DNA from: Nitrosarchaeum sp.
GTDB lineage: Archaea; Thermoproteota; Nitrososphaeria; Nitrososphaerales; Nitrosopumilaceae
Length of the DNA stretch: 64,000 nucleotides
Reading direction: 5' to 3'
Assembly (NCBI GenBank): GCA_025699025.1
Contig: JAILWJ010000001.1
Location: 292,488-356,487 of the forward strand
The position numbers were made by a program, and so were the translations under genes. Below, one piece after another: positions 56,083-64,000 of this stretch (position 1 is the stretch's first letter; every line of letters starts with the position of its first letter). Under the pieces are notes generated by a model. It did no database searches. It was not told the origin of the DNA and worked only from the letters and a program-made list of their open reading frames with translations.

Positions 56083-57471
56083 CTAATTTTCCGCCTTGAT
56101 TCTTTCTTTTTTCACCCAAATGGTTTTTCCTTTATGATCTATCAGCTCTATATTCATTTCATTTATTTTGTTGCGAATTGTATCTGCATCTTCAAACCGT
56201 TTTTCTTTTCGTAGTTGTTCTCTTTTAGATATCATTTCATCTATTCTCTGTTTTTCCTCTTCAGAAATGTGTGGGATGTTCAGCCCTAAAATTTCAAGCA
56301 TTCTGTTAAATTCTGATGAAATTATTTCTGAATCTAATTTACCAAGTACTCCATTTGCTGCTCTCTTGTTTGTTTCTTTAACTAATTTAAAAAATGCAGA
56401 TAATGCAAGATGTGTATTAAGATCTGCTTCTAACGCATCATCAAATTCTTTTTTAACCGTGTTGATGAATTCTTTAATGCTCTGATTTGTTGATAAATTC
56501 GCGTGAACTAATTCATAGTAACATGTTTCTACTTGTCTCCATTTGATGATATTTTCTTTTAATGCTTCTTCTGAATAATCAATTGGTTTTGAATAGTGTC
56601 CTGACAGACAAAACAATCTGATGATGTTTGGTCCCCACCTTTCTAAAACCTGCTTTATGGATTTGATGTTTCCAAGAGATTTTGACATCTTCTCTCCATT
56701 TATTGTGACCATACCTACGTGCATCCAAATCTTTGCAAATTGTTTTGATGTAAATGATTCTGATTGTGCAATCTCATTTTCATGGTGAGGAAATATGAGG
56801 TCTCTTCCTCCTCCATGAATGTCAAAATTTTCTCCGAGATACTTTATGCTCATTGCGGAGCACTCAATATGCCATCCCGGTCTTCCTTTTCCCCAAGGAC
56901 TGTCCCATGTTGGTTCTATATCTGATAACTTCCATAATGCAAAATCCATCGGGTCTTTTTTTGCCTCATCTATCTCTATTCTGGCACCTGATTGCAGTTC
57001 ATCTATTTTTTTTTTAGATAATTTGCCATACTCTGGAAATTTTTCCACCGAAAAATAGACTCCATTTTTTGATGTGTATGCAATATTTTTTTCAATTAAT
57101 TTTTTAATAAATTCCTGAATTTCTTGAATATGCTCTGTTGCCTTTGGATAGTTTGATGCACGCTTTACATTCAGCGCATCAAAATCTACAAAATAATTCT
57201 TGATGTATTTTGAGCTGATTTCTTCAGCTGTGGTATTTTCCAATTTTGCTCGATTTATTATCTTATCATCTACATCCGTGAAGTTCTGAATGAATGTTAC
57301 TTCTGCTCCCTTGCTTTCAAGATATTTTCTAAGTACGTCAAAAATGATTATTGTTCTGGCATGGCCCACATGCGACTCGTCATACACTGTAACTCCGCAT
57401 AGGTAAATTCTGACCTTGTTTGAGACATCCAACTCTTGCTCGGAATTTCTCAAAGTATCTTGTAGTCTCAT
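56083..57471 (-). CDS. cysS: Cysteinyl-tRNA synthetase
   Basis: 462 residues. Class I motifs: VTVYDESHVGHARTIIIFDV (HIGH as HVGH; Cys25 in CGVTVYD is a zinc ligand), GWHIECSAMS and HHENEIAQSE (other zinc ligands), GEKMSKSLGN. Charges tRNA-Cys. It lies 2 bases after the nadE stop, in one operon. Confidence 0.96.
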   Translation of the reverse strand: MRLQDTLRNSEQELDVSNKVRIYLCGVTVYDESHVGHARTIIIFDVLRKYLESKGAEVTFIQNFTDVDDKIINRAKLENTTAEEISSKYIKNYFVDFDALNVKRASNYPKATEHIQEIQEFIKKLIEKNIAYTSKNGVYFSVEKFPEYGKLSKKKIDELQSGARIEIDEAKKDPMDFALWKLSDIEPTWDSPWGKGRPGWHIECSAMSIKYLGENFDIHGGGRDLIFPHHENEIAQSESFTSKQFAKIWMHVGMVTINGEKMSKSLGNIKSIKQVLERWGPNIIRLFCLSGHYSKPIDYSEEALKENIIKWRQVETCYYELVHANLSTNQSIKEFINTVKKEFDDALEADLNTHLALSAFFKLVKETNKRAANGVLGKLDSEIISSEFNRMLEILGLNIPHISEEEKQRIDEMISKREQLRKEKRFEDADTIRNKINEMNIELIDHKGKTIWVKKERIKAEN

Positions 57472-57473
57472 TT

Positions 57474-58265
57474 CTAACTCTCAAATGGTTTTTGCTGTTG
57501 TTCTCGTTTGTGCTTACTGTTGATATGAAATTGATAAATTTTCTCCACAACTGAAGTTTCAATGTTTGTTAACACAGACGTTTCTTTTACCGATAGTTTT
57601 TTATCAAAAATACAATATAGGATGGAATCTACCTCTTCATATGACACTCCTATTTCTTTTTCTGCATCATGCTCTTTCCATAGGTGTGGGCTACTCTTCT
57701 TTTCTATCACGTTTTTTGGCACATCTAAAAACTTGGCAATCTCCCTTACCTGTAATTTGTATAATGATATTATTGGTATTAGGTCTGCTGCACCATCACC
57801 ATGTTTTGTAAAATATCCTATGAGGTATTCACTTTTATCACTAGATCCTAACACTAGATAGTTTTTTGCGTTTGCATAATAATATAGGATGTTAGCTCTT
57901 ATCCGTGCTCGCAGATTTCCTTTTGCCCATTCGTTTGGTTCAAGATATTTTGTATATTCTTTTACGATTGGATTTATGTCTATTAACTTGTACTTGATAC
58001 CTGTTAGTGCTATCATCTTTAGTGCGTCTTCTGTTTCTGTCTTTGGTGTGATTTCTGTATCTGGCATGATCATTGCTAATGTTTTTTCTTTAATTGCTCT
58101 TTTGCATAAATATGCCAATACTGCTGAATCTATTCCACCACTCAATCCTAAAACCACACCGTCAGAATTATTCTCTGCAATTTTATCCAAAAGAAATTTC
58201 TCAATTGTTTTAACTATTGATGCATAATCCTGATTTTTTATCTCATCTATTATCTCCTGATTCAA
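57474..58265 (-). CDS. nadE: NH3-dependent NAD+ synthetase
   Basis: 263 residues. PP-loop GLSGGIDSAVLAYL, LRARIRANILYYYANAKNYL, GYFTKHGDGAADLIPI and HLWKEHDAEKE are diagnostic. No glutaminase domain, so it uses free ammonia, which suits an ammonia oxidiser. It makes NAD+ from deamido-NAD+. It heads the nadE-cysS operon, and nadM begins at the far end of the window. Confidence 0.95.
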   Translation of the reverse strand: MNQEIIDEIKNQDYASIVKTIEKFLLDKIAENNSDGVVLGLSGGIDSAVLAYLCKRAIKEKTLAMIMPDTEITPKTETEDALKMIALTGIKYKLIDINPIVKEYTKYLEPNEWAKGNLRARIRANILYYYANAKNYLVLGSSDKSEYLIGYFTKHGDGAADLIPIISLYKLQVREIAKFLDVPKNVIEKKSSPHLWKEHDAEKEIGVSYEEVDSILYCIFDKKLSVKETSVLTNIETSVVEKIYQFHINSKHKREQQQKPFES

Positions 58266-58301
58266 TAAAGCGTTTATCTGTTGTAGGAATAAAAATTATG
58301 T

Positions 58302-58604
58302 CTAAATATCGACGTAGATTCCGTCGTCTCTTAACTCTGTAGCATATGTCTCTAGCTTTACATCTTTGAGATAGTCTGTCAATTCTCCCGTTTTGATGTT
58401 ATAATGCCAAAAATGTAGTGGACATTCCACAATGTCTCCGTCCAATTTTCCTGGAGCAATTGAGCCATCTTGGTGAACACACAGATCGTCTATGGCATGA
58501 TACCCGTTTTGGTTAAATATTGCAATCTGTTTTCCATCTATTTTGAATGCCTTGCCTTTGCCTGATGCAATCTCTCCTTTTTCTGCAATCTTTTTCCAGA
58601 CCAT
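58302..58604 (-). CDS. Rieske-type [2Fe-2S] ferredoxin
   Basis: 100 residues. Cluster ligands C42-x-H44 (DDLCVHQDGSI) and C61-x2-H64 (VECPLHFWHY). No signal peptide, so it is a soluble small Rieske ferredoxin that shuttles electrons to an unknown oxygenase or reductase. Its start lies close to and partly under the frame of the divergent ahcY gene, whose true start is at 58681. Confidence 0.9.
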   Translation of the reverse strand: MVWKKIAEKGEIASGKGKAFKIDGKQIAIFNQNGYHAIDDLCVHQDGSIAPGKLDGDIVECPLHFWHYNIKTGELTDYLKDVKLETYATELRDDGIYVDI

Positions 58605-58680
58605 TTGGTTTTTTTCTAACTTTGTTATTTATTTAGATTCGCATGATAGGATTTTATACGGTTCAAAGGAGGATTTTGTA

Positions 58681-59922
58681 TTGAGCAAAGTAAAATCTAA
58701 TCCTACCCTCATCAAAAACGGAAAACTTTCGTATGAATGGGCTAGATCTCATATGCAAATTTTAGATAACACTATTAACCGTTTAAAGAAATCAAAGCCT
58801 CTTAAAGGAGTTACATTGGGCTTTTGTTTGCATATCACAAAAGAGACATCTGTGCTCTTGATGGGCGCAAAAGAGCTTGGTGCTACTGTTGCTTGCTGCG
58901 GTGGCAATCCTCTTACCACGCAAGATGACATTGCTGCTTTTCTTGCATCTCAAGGAATTCATGTTTATGCATGGCATGGACAATCTGTCAAAGAATATGA
59001 TTGGTGTATTGATCAAGTTCTAAAGCACAAACCAACTATACTGACTGATGACGGTGCTGATATGAATGTCAAGGCACATTTTGATAAGAGATTCAACTCA
59101 ATGAAAATTTTGGGTGCCACTGAAGAAACTACGGCAGGTGTTACTAGAATAAGAGCTGTTGAAAATCAGGGCAAACTTCGCTATCCTGTGATATTAGTAA
59201 ATGAAGCATACACAAAACACATGTTTGATAACCGATATGGTACTGGGCAAAGTACTATTGATGGATACCTCAGGGCAATGAATTTGCTTATGGCATCAAA
59301 AAGAGTTGTTGTGGTAGGATATGGTTGGGTTGGTCGCGGTGTTGCTTCCAGGTGTCATGGGATGGGTTCCAAAATAATTGTCACAGAAGTTGATCCTGTT
59401 AAAGCACTCGAAGCCCATATGGATGGATTTGAAGTAATGCCAATGTCTCAAGCAGCAAAAATTGGTGACATCTTTATCACATGTACTGGGATGACAAGTG
59501 TGATTAGAAAAGAACACATTTTGCAAATGAAAGAAGGTGCAATTATGGGAAATGTTGGCCACTTTGATGTTGAAATTGATAGCAAATTCTTACTAAAACA
59601 ATCAAAATCAGTCAAGCGCGTTAGGCCAAGTTTAGACGAATGCATACTCAAAAACGGCAAACGTGTTTATTTGATCGGTGAAGGTAGGCTTGCAAATTTA
59701 GTGGCTGCCGAAGGACATCCTCCAGAAGTAATGGCCCAATCATTTTCCAATCAAATTCTGTCCGTTTTGTATATTCTAAAAAACCATAGCAAGATGGAAA
59801 ATAAAATTATTAATGTTCCTGAAGAGATTGATAGGCAAGTCGCAGTTGATGCTCTAAAGGCAATGGGTGTAAGTATTGACAAGCTTACTCCTGAACAGGT
59901 CAAGTATATGAATAGTTGGTAG
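58681..59922 (+). CDS. ahcY: S-adenosylhomocysteine hydrolase
   Basis: 413 residues from TTG at 58681, chosen because AAAGGAGGAT lies about 10 bases before it and because an upstream extension would overlap the Rieske gene. NAD site VVVGYGWVGRGVASRCHGMG, substrate motifs LTDDGADMNV, EETTAGVTR, FDNRYGTGQSTIDGYLRAMN. It cleaves SAH to adenosine and homocysteine, removing the inhibitor left by methyltransferases. Confidence 0.96.
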   Translation: MSKVKSNPTLIKNGKLSYEWARSHMQILDNTINRLKKSKPLKGVTLGFCLHITKETSVLLMGAKELGATVACCGGNPLTTQDDIAAFLASQGIHVYAWHGQSVKEYDWCIDQVLKHKPTILTDDGADMNVKAHFDKRFNSMKILGATEETTAGVTRIRAVENQGKLRYPVILVNEAYTKHMFDNRYGTGQSTIDGYLRAMNLLMASKRVVVVGYGWVGRGVASRCHGMGSKIIVTEVDPVKALEAHMDGFEVMPMSQAAKIGDIFITCTGMTSVIRKEHILQMKEGAIMGNVGHFDVEIDSKFLLKQSKSVKRVRPSLDECILKNGKRVYLIGEGRLANLVAAEGHPPEVMAQSFSNQILSVLYILKNHSKMENKIINVPEEIDRQVAVDALKAMGVSIDKLTPEQVKYMNSW

Positions 59923-60049
59923 TTGACATTTTTATTTTAGCTCGGTAGAAATTCATTCCTTATGAAATTCCAAATTTTATTCATCTGAAAGTTTTCGTAT
60001 GCAACATTTTGTTGTCCTGTCTGAATCTGCTGAAACAATCTACAAAACT

Positions 60050-60057
60050 TCTTAAGA
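60050..60057 (+). promoter_or_regulatory. TATA-like box of metG
   Basis: The element CTTCTTAAG is centred about 28 bases before the ATG at 60081, the spacing for a leaderless message. A T-rich gap of 157 bases separates metG from ahcY. Confidence 0.4.
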
Positions 60058-60080
60058 TCTAATGCTGTCTCTCATTACAT

Positions 60081-61733
60081 ATGAATAGCAAAGCAATAAT
60101 CACAAGTGCTTTACCCTATGCAAATGGTGAGATCCACTTGGGACATGTGGCCTCAACATATCTTCCTGCTGATGTGACTACCAGATTTCTCAAACTAAAT
60201 GGAGTTGAGGCATACTATGTTTGTGCATCTGATGACTTTGGCACCCCTATTCTAATTCAATCTGAAAAAGAGAACAAAACCCCTTCAGAATATGTTGCTT
60301 ATTGGAATAAACGGGATTATGATGATTTTACGGCATTTAACATTGGCTTTGATTATTTTTATAAAACAAGCTCCCAGGAAAACATTGAATTTGTTCAATA
60401 CGTATTCAAAAAGCTAAACGATGCTGGTCACCTTTACCAAAAAGAAATCATTCAGTTTTACTGTAACAATGATAAGAAATTCCTTCCTGATAGATATGTT
60501 AAGGGCATTTGCCCTTACTGTCAAGCCGAGGACCAATATTCTGATCTGTGTGAAAGCTGTGGGCGGGTACCTGAAGAGATTAAGGATCCAAAATGTTCTA
60601 TCTGCGGCCAAACTCCTACCAAAGAAAAAACAATTCACTATTTTTTCAAACTCAAAAACTTTGGTGACTCTCTAACCAAATGGCTAGAAGGTAACGAACA
60701 CCTACAAAAAGATGTAAAAAAATATGTCCAAAATTGGATAAAGTCTGGATTAATCGATTGGGATATCACTCGTGATATAACCTGGGGTGTTCCAATTCCT
60801 GCCGATGATGCACAAGATAAAGTATTCTATGGTTGGTTTGACAATCATTTGGCTTACATTTCTACTGCATTGAAATTTCTAAATGATAAAGGAATTGACG
60901 GAAAAGACTTTTGGAATTCTGCGGACATTTACCATTTTATTGGCAAGGATATTGTATATCATCACTATCTTTTCTTACCTGCAATGCGTTTGGGAATGAA
61001 TAATGAATACAAGCTTCCTGACTATATTCCTACAAGAGGGCATCTTACATTACAAGGTAAAAAAATCTCAAAAAGTAGAAATTGGTATATTGGCCTAAAA
61101 CAATTTCTGAATTATTATCCTGCAGATTATTTGAGATATTATCTTGTTGTAATAAATCCCTATTCTCAAGATGATTTGAATTTTGATTGGGATGAGTTTG
61201 CGAATCATATTAATTCAGAACTTATTGGGAACCTCGGAAATTTTGTCAATCGTGCATTAGGCTTTACAAAAAAGACATTTGATGGAATTATACCTGAATC
61301 TGAAAAATATGATGAAAAAGATCAAGAGGCACATGACAAAATCATTAACCTCTCAACAGAGATTGGCATTTTGATGAAGGAGAATCATCTTGATAGGGCA
61401 TTAAAAAAAATCATGGAATTTTCTTCATTTTTCAACCAATATTTCCAGCATAAAGAACCGTGGAAGAAGGGGCCTGGTACTGAAAACTGTGTTTTTCTCT
61501 CTGTAAATGCCGCACGCAGCCTCGCTATTGCAATGTTTCCATTTATTCCAGAATCCTCTCAAAAAATATGGGTTCAACTGGGACTAGAGGGAAAAGTCAC
61601 GGATAACAGCTGGGATGATATGTCTCAATTGGGAATAAAACTCGGGCATTCGTTAGGCGAGACATCTCCATTATTTGCCAAAGTTGAGCAAGAAGACATT
61701 GAAAAATACAAAAAACGATTAGGCCCTCAATAA
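60081..61733 (+). CDS. metG: Methionyl-tRNA synthetase
   Basis: 550 residues. ITSALPYANGEIHLGHVAST (HIGH as HLGH), zinc knuckles CPYCQAEDQYSDLCESCGRV and CSICGQTP, GKKISKSRNW (KMSKS variant). No C-terminal tRNA-binding (EMAP) domain. Charges initiator and elongator tRNA-Met. The next gene begins 1 base after its stop. Confidence 0.96.
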   Translation: MNSKAIITSALPYANGEIHLGHVASTYLPADVTTRFLKLNGVEAYYVCASDDFGTPILIQSEKENKTPSEYVAYWNKRDYDDFTAFNIGFDYFYKTSSQENIEFVQYVFKKLNDAGHLYQKEIIQFYCNNDKKFLPDRYVKGICPYCQAEDQYSDLCESCGRVPEEIKDPKCSICGQTPTKEKTIHYFFKLKNFGDSLTKWLEGNEHLQKDVKKYVQNWIKSGLIDWDITRDITWGVPIPADDAQDKVFYGWFDNHLAYISTALKFLNDKGIDGKDFWNSADIYHFIGKDIVYHHYLFLPAMRLGMNNEYKLPDYIPTRGHLTLQGKKISKSRNWYIGLKQFLNYYPADYLRYYLVVINPYSQDDLNFDWDEFANHINSELIGNLGNFVNRALGFTKKTFDGIIPESEKYDEKDQEAHDKIINLSTEIGILMKENHLDRALKKIMEFSSFFNQYFQHKEPWKKGPGTENCVFLSVNAARSLAIAMFPFIPESSQKIWVQLGLEGKVTDNSWDDMSQLGIKLGHSLGETSPLFAKVEQEDIEKYKKRLGPQ

Positions 61734-61734
61734 A

Positions 61735-62490
61735 ATGTCTAAAACCATTCCACGAATTTCAACTAGGGGGTACTATGATTTGACCACTGGCAAAACAATT
61801 AAAAAAAATCACTACTTTTTGTATCCCAAAAAAGACTTCAAAAAATTAATTGGAGTAAAAGATCTTACTATAATGATTCATGGATTAAGAAATGATAATG
61901 CGGGAGCAATTGCAAAAACTGTGATTGCAAAAAACCGATTGCGTCATCTTGGATATTCATACCCTGTAATTGGATATAGCTATGATTCTAACACTGCTGG
62001 CGCACATTTGATCAAACATGCAAAACGTGCTCTTGCTACAGGACAAGTAATTGCAAAGAAAAATGGTAAAAATCTCTCTCTGTTTATTCAAGAATTTAAA
62101 AAAAATAGTCCTCAGACAAAAATTCGTTTAATGGGGCACTCGTTAGGATCACAAGTAATTCTTAGCACTATTGAAAATCTTGCTAGACATTCTAAAAATA
62201 AAGGAATACTTGAAAGTGTATACTTTTTTGGCGCATCTATAACTGAAGATGTTCCTTCTTCAAAAAAATTTGGAAAACTATTGAACATGATTGTTTCAAA
62301 AAAAATCATGAATTTTTTTAGTCCTGATGATGAAGTGTTGGCATGGGCTAACACTCACAAATTTGTTAAAGGTCCACTTGGGCTCAATGGTGCAACTGGA
62401 CAAACTATTACAAAATACCACCAAAAGCAGGTACGTCCAAAAAACCATCGTTTTGCAAGTTATGCTGCTGTGCTAGGAAAGTTTCCATAG
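61735..62490 (+). CDS. Alpha/beta-hydrolase-like protein (DUF726-type)
   Basis: 251 residues. DLTIMIHGLRNDNAGAIAKT, then nucleophile box LMGHSLGSQVILSTIENLAR (G-x-S-x-G) and VYFFGASIT. The C-terminal NFFSPDDEVLAWANTHKFVK may supply Asp and His. Similar to lipase-like DUF726 proteins. Basic overall (pI high). In one operon with metG; substrate unknown. Confidence 0.72.
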   Translation: MSKTIPRISTRGYYDLTTGKTIKKNHYFLYPKKDFKKLIGVKDLTIMIHGLRNDNAGAIAKTVIAKNRLRHLGYSYPVIGYSYDSNTAGAHLIKHAKRALATGQVIAKKNGKNLSLFIQEFKKNSPQTKIRLMGHSLGSQVILSTIENLARHSKNKGILESVYFFGASITEDVPSSKKFGKLLNMIVSKKIMNFFSPDDEVLAWANTHKFVKGPLGLNGATGQTITKYHQKQVRPKNHRFASYAAVLGKFP

Positions 62491-62550
62491 CTGATCAATT
62501 TGTACGTGATATTTTTATACTGTGAATAAACTCATACTTTATTCAGTGAT

Positions 62551-62655
62551 ATGTTCATGAAAACACATCCCAGCAGGAAATCAATACTGTATCACTTACA
62601 AGTGATTAGCGAAGAAACTGATGCATATGAGAAACTATCTGAATATCCGTGCTAA
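62551..62655 (+). CDS. Possible micro-ORF (34 aa)
   Basis: ATG at 62551, TAA at 62653-62655: MFMKTHPSRKSILYHLQVIS... ending KLSEYPC. Composition alone supports it. Confidence 0.2.
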   Translation: MFMKTHPSRKSILYHLQVISEETDAYEKLSEYPC

Positions 62656-62756
62656 TACAATCCAAAACAGGTTTTATGTATGTGATTTTTCATAGATATT
62701 TTTTGCTGTGTGACACGTTTACTCTTAAATCAATTAATATAATTTAAAAAATATGT

Positions 62757-62885
62757 TTGATTGGTAATAGGGTTAGAACAACAGAACAAATCACAAAAAA
62801 TGCCAACGAAGAAAAAATAGTGAATTTAACATTGGCAATAAAGAATGAACAATTCAGGATTCGGGAAATAGAAAACAAATTTTGA
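62757..62885 (+). CDS. Possible small coiled-coil protein (42 aa)
   Basis: TTG at 62757 to TGA at 62883-62885: MIGNRVRTTEQITKNANEEK... ending REIENKF. A strong A/T-rich element AATTAATATAATTTAAAA lies about 20-25 bases upstream, like a TATA box. It is helical and polar. It lies 52 bases before the translation-factor-like gene, which may share the promoter. The rest of the 62491-62937 gap holds nothing else that I can identify. Confidence 0.3.
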   Translation: MIGNRVRTTEQITKNANEEKIVNLTLAIKNEQFRIREIENKF

Positions 62886-62937
62886 AGATTCCAATTTCTC
62901 CAAGACTTCATAAGGCCCACTTTTTCACACCCAATTA

Positions 62938-63858
62938 TTGGTCAAATCCATAAATTTTGTCATATTGGGAAAACAAGATATTGCTTCAAGTTTTGGTAAA
63001 AAGGGAACTGTAACTGATCTTTCTTTGTATGATAGGAAGGAATCTGAGATTATCAAGACATGGGTTACTCCTAGTGGTTTTCCAGATAAAATCCAACCAT
63101 TATTTCAAGCAATCAATCTTGCAGAATTTGTGATATTTCATGTTGATAAACTGGATAAATTTACTGGCGAACAAATCATTGCATTGGATTCATTAAAGAA
63201 AGAAAAAGGAATTTTGTCTCATACATTTGATATTGATGAATCCAAACTCGATATGATGATCAAAGGAACTGTCGTGGAAAAGTATCTCAAGGTTAACCAA
63301 GATAACATTAAAGAAGAAATGGACAAAATCCAACCAATTTCGGTAGAAGGAAAACCCAGCATGGTAATTGATCATTGCTTTGATGTTAAAGGTGTGGGTA
63401 CTGTTATTTTGGGAAAAGTTACCTCTGGTAAATTAAAACAGTACGACAATCTAAAACTTTATCCTGCTGGTATTGATGTCATGATAAAATCCATTCAAAT
63501 GCATGACGATCCTGTGGAAGAATCTGTGTGTCCTGCTAGAGTGGGTTTGGCAGTCAAAGGCGCAAAACCTGATGATGTAGGCAGAGGGGATATTATCTGC
63601 GAGGAGGATTCAGTACAAGTCAAATCTGAAATCGAACTTGATTTTAAAAAAAACCCCTTCTATAAAGGAGAAATTGCGGAAAATCAAGGTTGTCTTGTAA
63701 ACATTGGATTGCAAATCAAAGCTGCAAAATTTTCTTCAATTTCCCCCCTAAGGTTAGTATTTGAAAAACCTGTTGTGTATAATTCTGGAGATATTGCAGT
63801 TATTTTAAAACCTGAATCGACTACGATAAGAATACTTGGAAACGGTCCTATAAAATAG
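62938..63858 (+). CDS. EF-Tu/SelB-like protein with degenerate GTPase domain
   Basis: 306 residues, TTG start. N-terminal 120 residues keep the place of a G domain but lack the P-loop G-x4-GK[ST] (FVILGKQDIASSFGKKGTVT), D-x2-G and N-K-x-D; KLDKFTGEQIIALDSLKKEK resembles the usual G4-G5 area without key residues. Residues 125-210 are an EF-Tu domain 2 (VKGVGTVILGKVTSGKLKQY, VGLAVKGAKPDDVGRGDIIC). Residues 215-306 are a domain 3-like barrel. A GTP-independent translation-factor relative; its ligand may be a tRNA or protein. It precedes nadM by 34 bases. Confidence 0.8.
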   Translation: MVKSINFVILGKQDIASSFGKKGTVTDLSLYDRKESEIIKTWVTPSGFPDKIQPLFQAINLAEFVIFHVDKLDKFTGEQIIALDSLKKEKGILSHTFDIDESKLDMMIKGTVVEKYLKVNQDNIKEEMDKIQPISVEGKPSMVIDHCFDVKGVGTVILGKVTSGKLKQYDNLKLYPAGIDVMIKSIQMHDDPVEESVCPARVGLAVKGAKPDDVGRGDIICEEDSVQVKSEIELDFKKNPFYKGEIAENQGCLVNIGLQIKAAKFSSISPLRLVFEKPVVYNSGDIAVILKPESTTIRILGNGPIK

Positions 63859-63889
63859 ACTGATTTAATTAAATCAAAATCTTTTGTAG

Positions 63890-64000
<111 letters not shown>

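Noticed and set aside
58543-58680. N-terminal extension of S-adenosylhomocysteine hydrolase upstream of 58681
   Set aside because: It would overlap the start of the divergent Rieske gene, has no family similarity, and a good Shine-Dalgarno precedes the TTG at 58681.

Overview
The window is a chromosomal segment of an ammonia-oxidising archaeon of Nitrososphaerota/Thaumarchaeota group I.1a (Nitrosopumilus or Nitrosarchaeum type). The grounds are: a linked 16S-23S rRNA pair with no tRNA in the spacer and no 5S at its end; archaeal information-processing genes (EF-1 alpha, Rps10, RpoP, TFB, EndA, ATP-dependent DNA ligase, archaeal NadM); frequent TATA-box promoters placed so close to the start codon that transcripts would be leaderless; and several gene families that I know mainly from these archaea. 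The assignment is by recognition only, with no database search. I see no insertion sequence, integrase, CRISPR array or tRNA gene.

Layout. 0-13 kb: end of a response regulator, a PIN-ATPase-KH protein, a DtxR-type regulator, small membrane/secreted proteins, a TauE permease, then a two-gene unit (tandem SDR protein plus MaoC-like protein), EndA, a DUF47 protein, DNA ligase and fructose-bisphosphate aldolase/phosphatase. 13-15 kb: EF-1 alpha, rps10 and rpoP, facing two zinc-binding proteins. 15.6-18.5 kb: a secreted protein with paired W-rich modules, followed by an unusual stretch with an inverted repeat, a hairpin-T element and micro-ORFs. 18.8-21.4 kb: GNAT / amidohydrolase / zinc-ribbon / ureohydrolase cassette. 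21.5-32.5 kb: a regulator, many small genes, 3-hydroxyacyl-CoA dehydrogenase, a DnaJ-ferredoxin fusion, a SHOCT-cupin-cupin unit, a TPR protein, a PII-like protein and a HemL-type aminotransferase.

32.5-37.6 kb: rRNA operon with a TATA-containing leader, visible processing stems around both rRNAs and a tandem repeat just after 23S. 37.9-42.4 kb: methyltransferase, two more W-module secreted proteins, MsrA and a universal stress protein. 42.5-45.9 kb: a polyhydroxyalkanoate (PHA) locus with a hydrolase, an AbrB-tailed granule-protein candidate, a phasin-like protein, PhaC and PhaE. 46-64 kb: mostly housekeeping (TFB, BirA, a YchF/Obg-type GTPase, DUF432-MscS pair, CysS, NadE, Rieske protein, AhcY, MetG), a secreted TPR/W-module/zinc metalloprotease, and at the end a translation-factor-like protein whose GTPase motifs are gone, next to the start of nadM.

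How it fits together. Carbon metabolism is represented by gluconeogenesis (FBP aldolase/phosphatase), the 3-hydroxypropionate/4-hydroxybutyrate cycle (3-hydroxybutyryl-CoA dehydrogenase) and storage of the same C4 intermediate as PHA. The most interesting gene is the tandem SDR protein at 5427-7199: its arrangement and several motifs resemble the halves of the Chloroflexus-type bifunctional malonyl-CoA reductase. That makes it a candidate for a malonyl-CoA or malonic-semialdehyde reduction step, which to my knowledge is not fully assigned in these archaea. A second theme is a family of four exported proteins, each carrying exactly two copies of a 35-40-residue W-rich module, one of them attached to a zinc metalloprotease.
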